64,000 bases of DNA from contig NC_090261.1 in assembly GCF_037325665.1 (NCBI RefSeq), forward strand, positions 70,714,447 to 70,778,446. Reading direction: 5' to 3'. Both the position numbers and the translations under genes were made by a program. Source of the DNA: Littorina saxatilis. Lineage: Eukaryota > Mollusca > Gastropoda > Littorinimorpha > Littorinidae. Below the pieces are notes generated by a model. That model did not search any database. It was not told where the DNA came from and worked only from the letters and a program-made list of their open reading frames with translations. Positions 12,215 to 24,434 of this stretch are shown in pieces. The first letter of the stretch is position 1; the number at the start of each line of letters is the position of its first letter.

Positions 12215-15200
12215 TACACACACACCACACACATACGAGTACAGACTCATGCACGCGTGCGCGCGCACACACACACACACACACACATACACACACACAC
12301 ACACACAGTAACACTAACACATACATGCACAAAATGAACACAAACACACACACTGCGCGAGAGAGAAAGACTACAGGGAGGCATGACGTCATGATGCATT
12401 AATTGACGTCAAAGACTTTCGACCGTGACGTATTCTTCTTACGCGAGCTTTATCCATAGACTTGGAAACTACGGAATTTCTACCCGTCCAAAGCGGCCTG
12501 GGGTGGCGTTTGCTGAAAAAATGGGGGCGCCTATTTTACCCACCGTATTTTTGTTAGTATGGTCCCCATTTTTGGTGAACTTCCATCTCCAACTGTAGCA
12601 CGTAGCCGGGCACAACGAATCCTTCTTTATCATGTATTATTCGGTGTGCACATTTCTCAAATCGATTACAGTATAGCGTTCACGGGATACCTCCAGCTTC
12701 GCTGGGATTATTATCAAAATTAAATTGTCCAAATCAATTTAAAAACACTTTCATCTTATTCCTTGTCGGTTCCTGATTCCAAAAACATATAGATATGATA
12801 TGTTTGGATTAAAAACACGCTCAGAAAGTTAAAACAAAGAGAGGTACAGAAAAGCGTGCTATCCTTCTTAGCGCAACTACTACCCCGCTCTTCTTGTCAA
12901 TTTCACTGCCTTTGCCATGAGCGGTGGACTGACGATGCTACGAGTATACGGTCTTGCTGAAAAATGGCAGCTACTTGACTAAATATTGTATTTTCGCCTT
13001 ACGCGACTTGTTATGTTTTTGAAGATACATCTTACTCAAAGAGACTGTCTTACTCGTGTAAGCACCGCAACACGGTGGCCTAGTGGTAAGGCGTCCGCCC
13101 AGTGAGCGGGAGGTCGTGGGTTCGAACCCCGGCCGGGTCATACCTAAGACTTTAAAATTGGCAATCTAGTGGCTGCTCCGCCTGGCGTCTGGCATTATGG
13201 AGTTAGTGCTAGGACTGGTTGGTCCGGTGTCAGAATAATGTGACTGGGTGAGACATGAAGCCTGTGCTGCGACTTCTGTCTTGTGTGTGGCGCACGTTAA
13301 ATGTCAAAGCAGCACCGCCCTGATATGGCCCTTCGTGGTCGGCTGGGCGTTAAGCAAACAAACAAACAAACAAACTCGTGTAAGCCATCATAACCACCAT
13401 CACAGATCCGTTCAAGTTATTGTACTGGTTAAGAGGACCCTATCACTTGGACACATACCACAAAGCTACAACCTGGCTGGTTAAGAGGACCCTATCACTT
13501 GGACACATACCACAAAGCTACAACCTGGCTGGTTAAGAGGACCCTATCACTTGGACACATACCACAAAGCTACAACCTGGCTGGTTAAGAGGACCCTATC
13601 ACTTGGACACATACCACAAAGCTACAACCTGGCTGGTTAAGAGGACCCTATCACTTGGACACATACCACAAAGCTACAACCTGGCTGGTTAAGAGGACCC
13701 TATCACTTGGACACATACCACAAAGCTACAACCTGGCTGGTTAAGAGGACCCTATCACTGGGACACATACCACAAAGCTACAACCTGGCTGGTTAAGAGG
13801 ACCCTATCACTTGGACACATACCACAAAGCTACAACCTGGCTGGTTAAGAGGACCCTATCACTTGGACACATACCACAAAGCTACAACCTGGCTGGTTAA
13901 GAGGACCCTATCACTTGGACACATACCACAAAGCTACAACCTGGCTGGTTAAGAGGACCCTATCACTGGGACACATACCACAAAGCTACAACCTGGCTGG
14001 TTAAGAGCATCATATCACTTGGACACATACCACAAAGCTACAACCTGGCTGGTTAAGAGGACCCTATCACTTGGACACATACCACAAAGCTACAACCTGG
14101 CTGGTTAAGAGGACCCTATCACTTGGACACATACCACAAAGCTACAACCTGGCTGGTTAAGAGGACCCTATCACTGGGACACATACCACAAAGCTACAAC
14201 CTGGCTGGTTAAGAGGACCCTATCACTTGGACACATACCACAAAGCTACAACCTGGCTGGTTAAGAGGACCCTATCACTGGGACACATACCACAAAGCTA
14301 CAACCTGGCTGGTTAAGAGGACCCTATCACTTGGACACATACCACAAAGCTACAACCTGGCTGTTTAAGAGGACCCTATCACTGGGACACATACCACAAA
14401 GCTACAACCTGGCTGGTTAAGAGGACCCTATCACTTGGACACATACCACAAAGCTACAACCTGGCTGGTTAAGAGGACCCTATCACTTGGACACATACCA
14501 CAAAGCTACAACCTGGCTGGTTAAGAGGACCCTATCACTGGGACACATACCACAAAGCTACAACCTGGCTGGTTAAGAGGACCCTATCACTTGGACACAT
14601 ACCACAAAGCTACAACCTGGCTGGTTAAGAGGACCCTATCACTTGGACACATACCACAAAGCTACAACCTGGCTGGTTAAGATGACCCTATCACTGGGAC
14701 ACATACCACAAAGCTACAACCTGGCTGGTTAAGAGGACCCTATCACTTGGACACATACCACAAAGCTACAACCTGGCTGGTTAAGAGGACCCTATCACTT
14801 GGACACATACCACAAAGCTACAACCTGGCTGGTTAAGAGGACCCTATCACTTGGACACATACCACAAAGCTACAACCTGGCTGGTTAAGAGGACCCTATC
14901 ACTTGGACACATACCACAAAGCTACAACCTGGCTGGTTAAGAGGACCCTATCACTTGGACACATACCACAAAGCTACAACCTGGCTGCTTCCTGTGCAAA
15001 GTGGACTTTTTGTTTTTTGCTGAATTAATTTCGCAGGTTGACATAGATGTCATTATGAAATCGATTCAACAAAAAATACTGTTCTGCATTACAAGCGGCC
15101 AGGCAATTAATAGGTGGTATGTGTCCATGTGTAAGTATGCTCTAGCACACATGAAAGGATGCTCTAGCAGACATATAAAGGATGCTCTGAGCACACATTT

Positions 15201-18200
15201 ATTTATTTATTAAGTAGATTTCTATAGCGCATAACTAAAAGCACTATGCGCTATACATTCAAATCTGGAAAGATATGTGATGGTGTGCATGAGTGCTGCT
15301 TACGAGAGAAAGGCTGTGCCTTTAAATTTAATCTTTTTTTTTTTAACTGTTTGTCATGTTCTGCTCATCTTTTGTTGTTACATTTAGTCAAGTTTTGACT
15401 AAATGTTTTAACATAGAGGGGGGAATCGAGCATGAAACTTGACATGAGAGATCCTGAGTATGGTATCTCCAGAATTTTTTGAATTTGTTTTATTAATGTC
15501 TTTGATGACGTCATATCCGACTTTTCGTGAAGGTTGAGGCAGCACTGTCACGCTCTCATTTTTTAACCAAATGGGTTGAAATTTTGGTCAAGTAATCTTC
15601 GACGAAGCCCGGACTTTGGTATTGCATTTCAGCTTGGAGGCTTTACATTTAATTAATGAGTTTGCTCATTAAAGTTGTCATTAAAATCGATTTTTTGCAA
15701 ACAGATTTAAAATTGATTGCATCGTATTCTTCGTCACATTCTGAATCTAAAAATATATACATATGTCATGTTTACTCTTAAAATGTGATCACAATTAACG
15801 AAAATAGATTATTTAGTCTTACGATTAAAAGTTAAGAAATCGATCCAAAAATGATTTCATCTTATTCTTTATCATTTCCTGATTCCAAAAACATATAGAT
15901 ATGATAGGTTGTATTCAAAACAAGCTCAGAAAGTTAACAAGTATACAGAAAAGCGCGCTTTCCTGCTTAGCACAATACGCTACCGCGCTATTCTGGCGTG
16001 TTAGTTTCACTGCGTTTTGCACGTGGGAGGTGAGCGATTTCCTTCACGCGGGGATTGACGAAGCTGTACTGTCTTGGTGAAAAAATACAGTGCCTTCAGT
16101 TTCATTCCGTGAGTTCGACAGCTTGACTAAATGTAGTAATTTCGCCTTACGCGACTTGTTTTTTGTTTTGTTGAGTGTAACACGTGAACACGTTTATGGT
16201 GTGCGTGTGCGTTATTGTCTTTGTTTCTTTCTCTGTGCTTTTCAGTTTTCTACTTCTGCTTTTGCATCTCTTGTTTCACGCTTCTAAATGTAAGACTAAT
16301 CACCCTTAACTCATAACAAAATCTTCACTATTTGAAATTTAAAAGGAGGTTTTTTTCTTCTCGTTTTGCTCTTTGGTTAACGTTACTCAGCAAGAATGTT
16401 GATGTCTCTTGTACTAATATGTGACCAAATGTCCTCTTTAGTACAACAAGAAATAAGACCGGAGCAAAAGCAATGTGCAAAGTTCTTTCTTCCTTGACGC
16501 CACACACTTCTAACAGTAGTTATATTCACCAATACATCTGTTGTGATTTGCTCGAGATTTGGCATGTCTACGTCTGCAAGGTTAACACGTTTTTATATTT
16601 AGTCAAGTTTTGACTAAATATTTTAACATCGAGGGGGAATCGAAACGAGGGTCGTGGTGTATGTGCGTGTGTCTGTGTGTGTGTCTGTGTGTCTGTGTGT
16701 GTGTGTAGAGCGATTCAGACTAAACTACTGGACCGATCTTTATGAAATTTGACATGAGAGTTCCTGGGTATGAAATCCCCGAACGTTTTTTTCATTTTTT
16801 TGATAAATGTCTTTGATGACGTCATATCCGGCTTTTCGTAAAAGTTGAGGCGGCACTGTCACGCCCTCATTTTTCAACCAAATTGGTTGAAATTTTGGTC
16901 AAGTAATCTTCGACGAAGCCCGGACTTCGGTATTGCATTTCAGCTTGGTGGCTTAAAAATTAATTAATGACTTTGGTCATTAAAAATCTGAAAATTGTAA
17001 AAAAAAATAAAAATTTATAAAACGATCCAAATTTACATTTATCTTATTCTCCATCATTTGCTGATTCCAAAAACATATAAATATGTTATATTCGGATTAA
17101 AAACAAGCTCTGAAAATTAAATATATAAAAATTATTATCAAAATTAAATTGTCGAAATCAATTTAAAAACACTTTCATCTTATTCCTTGTCGGTTCCTGA
17201 TTCCAAAAACATATAGATATGATATGTTTGGATTAAAAACACGCTCAGAAAGTTAAAACAAAGAGAGGTACAGAAAAGCGTGCTATCCTTCTTAGCGCAA
17301 CTACTACCCCGCTCTTCTTGTCAATTTCACTGCCTTTGACATGAGCGGTGGACTGACGATGCTACGAGTATACGGTCTTGCTGAAAAATGGCATTGCGTT
17401 CAGTTTCATTCTGTGACTTCGACAGCTACTTGACTAAATATTGTATTTTCGCCTTACGCGACTTGTTGATTTTCAAATAGGTTTTGGACACAGGGGGATA
17501 AGAAACTACACAACAACATTAATCCAATTTTGAACGGAAATGCAGACATACTAATCACTGCATCGAGTATACCGTTTATTCCGGACTAAAGTCTGTAACC
17601 TCCATTCTGCACACCGGCCCTGTGCGTTGATCTGTAAATTTAATTTAAAATCACTTCAGAGGGTTATAGTAGACTTTTGTCCTCCATTTGTACGCTTTTA
17701 TGTATTTGCTGTACTGGCCATGAGGCATGTTGTAACTTCCGCTTTGTGTATTTGCTGTACTGGCCATGAGGCATGTTGTAACTTCCGCTTTGTGTATTTG
17801 CTGTACTGGCCATGAGGCATGTTGTAACTTCCGCTTTGTGTATTTGCTGTACTGGCCATGAGGCATGTTGTAACTTCCGCTTTATGTATTTGGTCTACTG
17901 GCCATGAGGCATGTTGTAACTTCCGCTTTGTGTATTTGCTGTACTGGCCATGAGGCATGTTGTAACTTCCGCTTTGTGTATTTGCTATACTGGCCATGAG
18001 GCATGTTGTAACTTCCGCTTTGTGTATTTGCTGTACTGGCCATGAGGCATGTTGTAACTTCCGCTTTATGTATTTGCTGTACTGGCCATGAGGCATGTTG
18101 TAACTTCCGCTTTATGTATTTGCTGTACTGGCCATGAGGCATGTTGTAACTTCCGCTTTGTGTATTTGCTGTACTGGCCATGAGGCATGTTGTAACTTCC

Positions 18201-21200
18201 GCTTTGTGTATTTGCTGTACTGGCCATGAGGCATGTTGTAACTTCCGCTTTGTGTATTTGCTATACTGGCCATGAGGCATGTTGTAACTTCCGCTTTGTG
18301 TATTTGCTGTACTGGCCATGAGGCATGTTGTAACTTCCGCTTTGTGTATTTGCTCTACTGGCCATGAGGCATGTTGTAACTTCCGCTTTATGTATTTGCT
18401 GTACTGGCCATGAGGCATGTTGTAACTTCCGCTTTATGTATTTGCTCTACTGGCCATGAGGCATGTTGTAACTTCCGCTTTATGTATTTGCTATACTGGC
18501 CATGAGGCATGTTGTAACTTCCGCTTTGTGTATTTGCTGTACTGGCCATGAGGCATGTTGTAACTTCCGCTTTATGTATTTGCTGTACTGGCCATGAGGC
18601 ATGTTGTAACTTCCGCTTTATGTATTTGGTCTACTGGCCATGAGGCATGTTGTAACTTCCGCTTTGTGTATTTGCTGTACTGGCCATGAGGCATGTTGTA
18701 ACTTCCGCTTTGTGTATTTGCTGTACTGGCCATGAGGCATGTTGTAACTTCCGCTTTGTGTATCTTTGTGTATTTGCTGTACTGGCCATGAGGCATGTTG
18801 TAACTTCCGCTTTGTGTATCTTTGTGTATTTGCTGTACTGGCCATGAGGCATGTTGTAACTTCCGCTTTGTGTATCTTTGTGTATTTGCTGTACTGGCCA
18901 TGAGGCATGTTGTAACTTCCGCTTTGTGTATTTGCTGTACTGGCCATGAGGCATGTTGTAACTTCCGCTTTGTGTATCTTTGTGTCTGTTCACCCAATAA
19001 TCATCACTTCCCGACCGACACATACTTTGCTTGTCACTCATTGTGAACCTTGCTTTTGATATGTATCAATTAACCCGTACTAACCAATTAACCATCGCTA
19101 ACCTTTCAGCATATGCATCCTCGCACGAAGCACGTCTCTCCCTGTGTAAATGTACCCCGCTTGAAAGCTGTATATCTCGCACTGCAGGGCGCCAAGGCAT
19201 TGGGCAAATCTACCGAGAAGCAGCGAGCCGTAAGTTTTTTCTCTTTGTAATTAAAGGCACAGTAAGCCTCCCGTAAACCATCACAGATACTGTTAGGCTT
19301 TTACACACAGTACAAACACCCTTTCATTTAAACACTCACCGCTTGAGAACATCCTAGGTGCCCTCCGTAAAGAGCGAGCAATTTTTAAAGAATTTATTTT
19401 TGCGTGGTTTATCTTACCCCTGAGCCATTGTGAACCCGTGTGATCCAGTTTCCCTTTTTCACAATGTTGTCGTCAGTTTGTAATTCGCTGTGAGCTTATC
19501 TGCAATAGCACGTTATTATGTACCTCTGACTATGCACGAAACAAACGGCTGTGGTTCACAAGAACTATAGCGATGGCTTTTGACTGTTCAGAGGAACTGG
19601 CGATAGACATAAACCGTCGTCTGCTACGAGAACCACGACCTTGCGTGACCCTGCTTCCGGGCTTTTCTTTTTTGAAACTTTCAAAACTTCGAATTGTACT
19701 GATCTTGTCTTGATGAAAAAAGATTTTTGTTTGTTTGTTTGCTCAACGCCCAGCCGACCACGAAGGGCCATATCAGGGCGGTGCTGCTTTGACATATAAC
19801 GTGCGCCACACACAAGACAGAAGTCGCAGCACAGGCTTCATGTCTCACCCAGTCACATTATTCTGACACCGGACCAACCAGTCCTAGCACTAACCCCATA
19901 ATGCCAGACGCCAGGCGGAGCAGCCACTAGATTGCCAATTTTAAAGTCTTAGGTATGACCCGGCCGGGGTTCGAACCCACGACCTCCCGATCACGGGGCG
20001 GACGCCTTACCACTAGGCCAACCGTGCCGGTCTGATGAAAAAAGAATTCTTTTATGATTTAAGAATGTTTGTGTAACAAGCTGTCAATTTATTATTTAGA
20101 TTTTAAAAGTTAGGTCTAGCGCCAAAACGCACCACGGTCCGATTGTGTGAGGAGACAATCCGCAAAATTAATTCTTTGAAAATTGCTCGCTCTTTACGTA
20201 GGGCACCTAGGATGTTCCCGTTCGGTGAGCGTTCAAATGGAAGGGTGTTTGTACTGTGTGTAAAAGCTTGACAGTATCTGTGATGGTTTACGGGAGGCTT
20301 ACTGTGCCTTTAATTACCTACCATTACTTTTTCGTTGTTGCTTTCTACGCCATTTTGGTTAAGAAAAGCAAGGAGTTCTGAGAGTATGGGTACACGGTGT
20401 TCGCTTGTGTTTATCCTTTTGCCAACAAATAAAACAAATTAAAAAAATAGAAATATATATCAACAACAATCGGAGGATTATATTTTATTTGTTACCGAAA
20501 GACTTATCTCATTGTTGACATGTGATTGTTTACGCGGGGTGGTTTCCGGTTGACGTGTCTGAAATTTGCATTAGTTGAGTCCATGCAGTATTGGCAGCAT
20601 TATGGTGGTCAAGATGTGTGTGTGTGTGTGTGTGTTGGGGGGGGTGCGTGTATGTGTGTGGTTGTCGATGCGTGTATAGGCTTGAAGCTGCGTATGTGTG
20701 TCTGTGTAATACATTTAAGAGATAGTTCTCAACAGTTTTAGTTTCGAGGGTGTAGTAAATACAACTAACATTTAATAATCTCAGCAGTTATTAAGGAGTT
20801 GACAAAACGGAGTGTGCCATTTTCCTGTTGCATGCGATTCTTCTTGTTTTCGTTTTTCTTTTTGTGAAAAGAAAATGTTTCATTTTGACAGAGACAAGCA
20901 CATTAGTTACGAAGAAAAGGTACTCCTGCGATTGGTTTGTGTATTACTTGCGATTTTGCTGTAAACACTCGTGTAACCATTTGCGGATTGATTTGATGTG
21001 TAATACTGCAAACTGTATAATGTGTGGTATTTGCAAATGTGTTTCGTCTGTGAATACAATTGTTTGTTTTTTCCACCAACCAAACCACAGCCTCAACACG
21101 ATTGACTAGTACGAAAATCAATGTGGTTAAATGGCCACGCATGCGCACTTTCCACTTTCGTCAGAAGTGCTCGTTCCCGATACCAGTCGTTTTAATTACT

Positions 21201-22518
21201 CCAATCTGAATAGACGAGTGATTTAAGTATCCCCCCCCCCCCCCCCCCCGGCGTGAAGGGAGGGGGAAGGTGTGGGGGGGGTGGCGGGGGGGGGGGGGGA
21301 GGGGGATAGGAGACTGGGAGGTCTTGCACGTGCTGTATTGTTAACAAGTTTAACAAAAATATTTCTAAACAGCCAAAGCAGTCTGTGCGCTTCGGAGATG
21401 TTTCCCACACAGAGTAAAGTAACATAAACGATTTGGAGTCCATTGCTTGACTAATGTGAAAACTGTCTTGCCCTTGAACAAAACACTTTCCTGCTTGTTT
21501 CTTCTGCTCAACCTCCACCCCCCACCCCCACCCCCTCCCCCCACCCCTCTTAGAGTCTATTTATCTTTGTTTTCTCGATCCATGTCCCTTCAGCTAAATC
21601 ATATTTGACAGTAATTACTTCTAATAAATAAATTCTATGATTTCCGGCATGTTTGCAGTGCACTCCATTCTTTCTTCCCTGTACGTAAGGAAATAAAGCT
21701 TTGACAACAGTCTTGAGGCAACCGTGTGCAAACCAAACCAATACAGTATTTGATGTAGAATTTAGAATTAACTTCAGTTGAAGGTTATCGTGTGCAAACC
21801 AAACCAGGGGAACAAAAACATACCTTTGGGTATATGCATCCCTCTTGTTGTGTGAGAGTGAACTGAAGCTTACTACCATGTCCACCATTAAGGATAAGGT
21901 ATGTTGGCTAAAAACAGAACAAAGCAAAAGACATAAACGAACAAACAAACAAACAACCACACAAATAAACAAGCAAACAAACAAATATTATGTGAAATAT
22001 TTATTGCAATGCTAACAGTATGCTTTTTTTTTCTTTTTTCTTTTTTTTAAATAATAGTAATAATAGTGTTCCGTGTCCGATTAAAAACACATTGAGTGGT
22101 TTGATTTGTCAAATTTAATGTGTGTGTGTTGTTTTAACCATTTACAGTTCGGTCGTATGTTGATCGTAAGTATAACACGGTTCGTTGTGGCCTTCCTGTA
22201 CAATATGTATGTATACTTTTGTTCACTGAGTATTTTTGGCGCGCACTAAATAGATTGATATATTTATATGCACAAATGTTAGCACTGAGCTGCATGCGGA
22301 CTTGCACCAAATGATTTAGCATTGGCTGCACGCTGGATTGTGATAACTTGAATCATAAAGCATAAAGCATAAAGCATAAAGCATAAAGCATGATAGTTTG
22401 TTGTCAACGATCGAGTAGTTTGCTTTACCTAGGTTTTACGCACTTTGACATTTTCCTCTACACTTCTTTCCCTACAGCCCCCCCCCCCTGAAATACCGCC
22501 CTACGCCGTCTCTCTCTG

Positions 22519-22553
<35 letters not shown>

Positions 22554-22649
22554 TTTATTCTTATTCTTATTCTTATTCTCTCTCCAGTGTCCTCTACGCT
22601 TCTTTTACTCAAGTCCCTCCCCCCCCTTCCTCAAATACCACCCTACGCC

Positions 22650-22730
<81 letters not shown>

Positions 22731-22744
22731 GCTCTCTCTCTCTC

Positions 22745-22801
<57 letters not shown>

Positions 22802-22911
22802 TTGTGAAGGAGCGACTATATATTGTTCTATTTTAAACAGCACTAGCTCGAGTTTTTTTTAATTTCATTTGAGCACGCTCAAGTATCTGGAGGTAGAGGT
22901 GTGTGTGTGTG

Positions 22912-22967
<56 letters not shown>

Positions 22968-24359
22968 ATGCGTCTGACTGCGTCTATGTGTGCCGTTGTG
23001 TGTGTCTGTACATGTGCGTTCGCCCTTGTACATGTATGTGTTGTTGTTTTTTTAAAAGCCCATTAATTTGGCCTGCATCGAAGTTGAATGACACTTCTTT
23101 TGAATTTTTCTTTCATTCATTTTATGTATATTCTGTAAGCAATATTGGGGATGGATGCCCCTAGATCAGTGCTTAATGAAGTGATTGATTGTTCCATGTG
23201 GATGGATAATTCCCATACTGAATTTGGCGGTATTTAAGAGAGAAATGTGTGGATGAAGATAACGTTTCGCTGGTGAGAGAGAAATGTGGATGAAGATAAC
23301 GTTTCGCTGGGGAGAGAGAAATGTGGATGAAGATAACGTTTCGCTGGGGAGAGAGAAATGTGGATGAAGATAACGTTTCGCTGGGGAGAGAGAAATGTGT
23401 GGATGAAGATAACGTTTCGCTGGGGAGAGAGAAATGTGGATGAAGATAACGTTTCGCTGGGGAGAGAGAAATGTGTGGATGAAGATAACGTTTCGCTGGG
23501 GAGAGAGAAATGTGTGGATGAAGATAACGTTTCGCTGGGGAGAGAGAAATGTGTGGATGAAGATAACGTTTCGCTGGGGAGAGAGAAATGTGGATGAAGA
23601 TAACGTTTCGCTGGGGAGAGAGAAATGTGGATGAAGATAACGTTTCGCTGGGGAGAGAGAAATGTGTGGATGAAGATAACGTTTCGCTGGGGAGAGAGAA
23701 ATGTGGATGAAGATAACGTTTCGCTGGGGAGAGAGAAATGTGTGGATGAAGATAACGTTTCGCTGGGGAGAGAGAAATGTGGATGAAGATAACGTTTCGC
23801 TGGGGAGAGAGAAATGTGGATGAAGATAACGTTTCGCTGGGGAGAGAGAAATGTGTGGATGAAGATAACGTTTCGCTGGGGAGAGAGAAATGTGGATGAA
23901 GATAACGTTTCGCTGGGGAGAGAGAAATGTGGATGAAGATAACGTTTCGCTGGGGAGAGAGAAATGTGGATGAAGATAACGTTTCGCTGGGGAGAGAGAA
24001 ATGTGTGGATGAAGATAACGTTTCGCTGGGGAGAGAGAAATGTGGATGAAGATAACGTTTCGCTGGGGAGAGAGAAATGTGTGGATGAAGATAACGTTTC
24101 GCTGGGGAGAGAGAAATGTGGATGAAGATAACGTTTCGCTGGGGAGAGAGAAATGTGGATGAAGATAACGTTTCGCTGGGGAGAGAGAAATGTGTGGATT
24201 AAGATAACGTTTCGCTGGGGAGAGAGAAATGTGTGGATGAAGATAACGTTTCGCTGGGGAGAGAGAAATGTGTGGATGAAGATAACGTTTCGCTGGTGAG
24301 AGAGAAGAACAGAGTGTATTTGTTTGATGGTGTTTGGGAATGCGTATTTGTGACTCTCT

Positions 24360-24434
<75 letters not shown>

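Larger units (their letters stand above)
10979..12707. mobile_element. 1.7 kb insertion rich in CT/CA repeats, carrying a SINE
   Basis: Sits inside copy 2 with a 4-bp duplication (atta). Unique edges carry cccagcgaa near the left and its inverse, ttcgctggg, at the right end. Interior is (CT)n and (CA)n tracts plus the SINE at 11563-11851. Element class unknown. Confidence 0.6.
10411..13012 (+). mobile_element. Stem-loop element copy 2, split by a 1.7 kb insertion
   Basis: Left part 10411-10978 and right part 12708-13012 are contiguous in other copies. The insertion at 10979-12707 is flanked by atta. Confidence 0.88.

Noticed and set aside
10940-12402. Cys/Val- and His/Thr-rich frames
   Set aside because: CA/GT and CT/GA dinucleotide repeats.
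13427-14990. CRISPR-like array
   Set aside because: Eukaryotic context and identical units without variable spacers: a minisatellite.
17651-19041. Long minus-strand frames of a repeated 'MPHGQYSKY' type peptide
   Set aside because: Product of a 46-bp minisatellite read in successive frames.
11563-20032. tRNA genes
   Set aside because: A and B boxes are present but no acceptor stem closes, and the sequences continue into SINE bodies with tails and target duplications.
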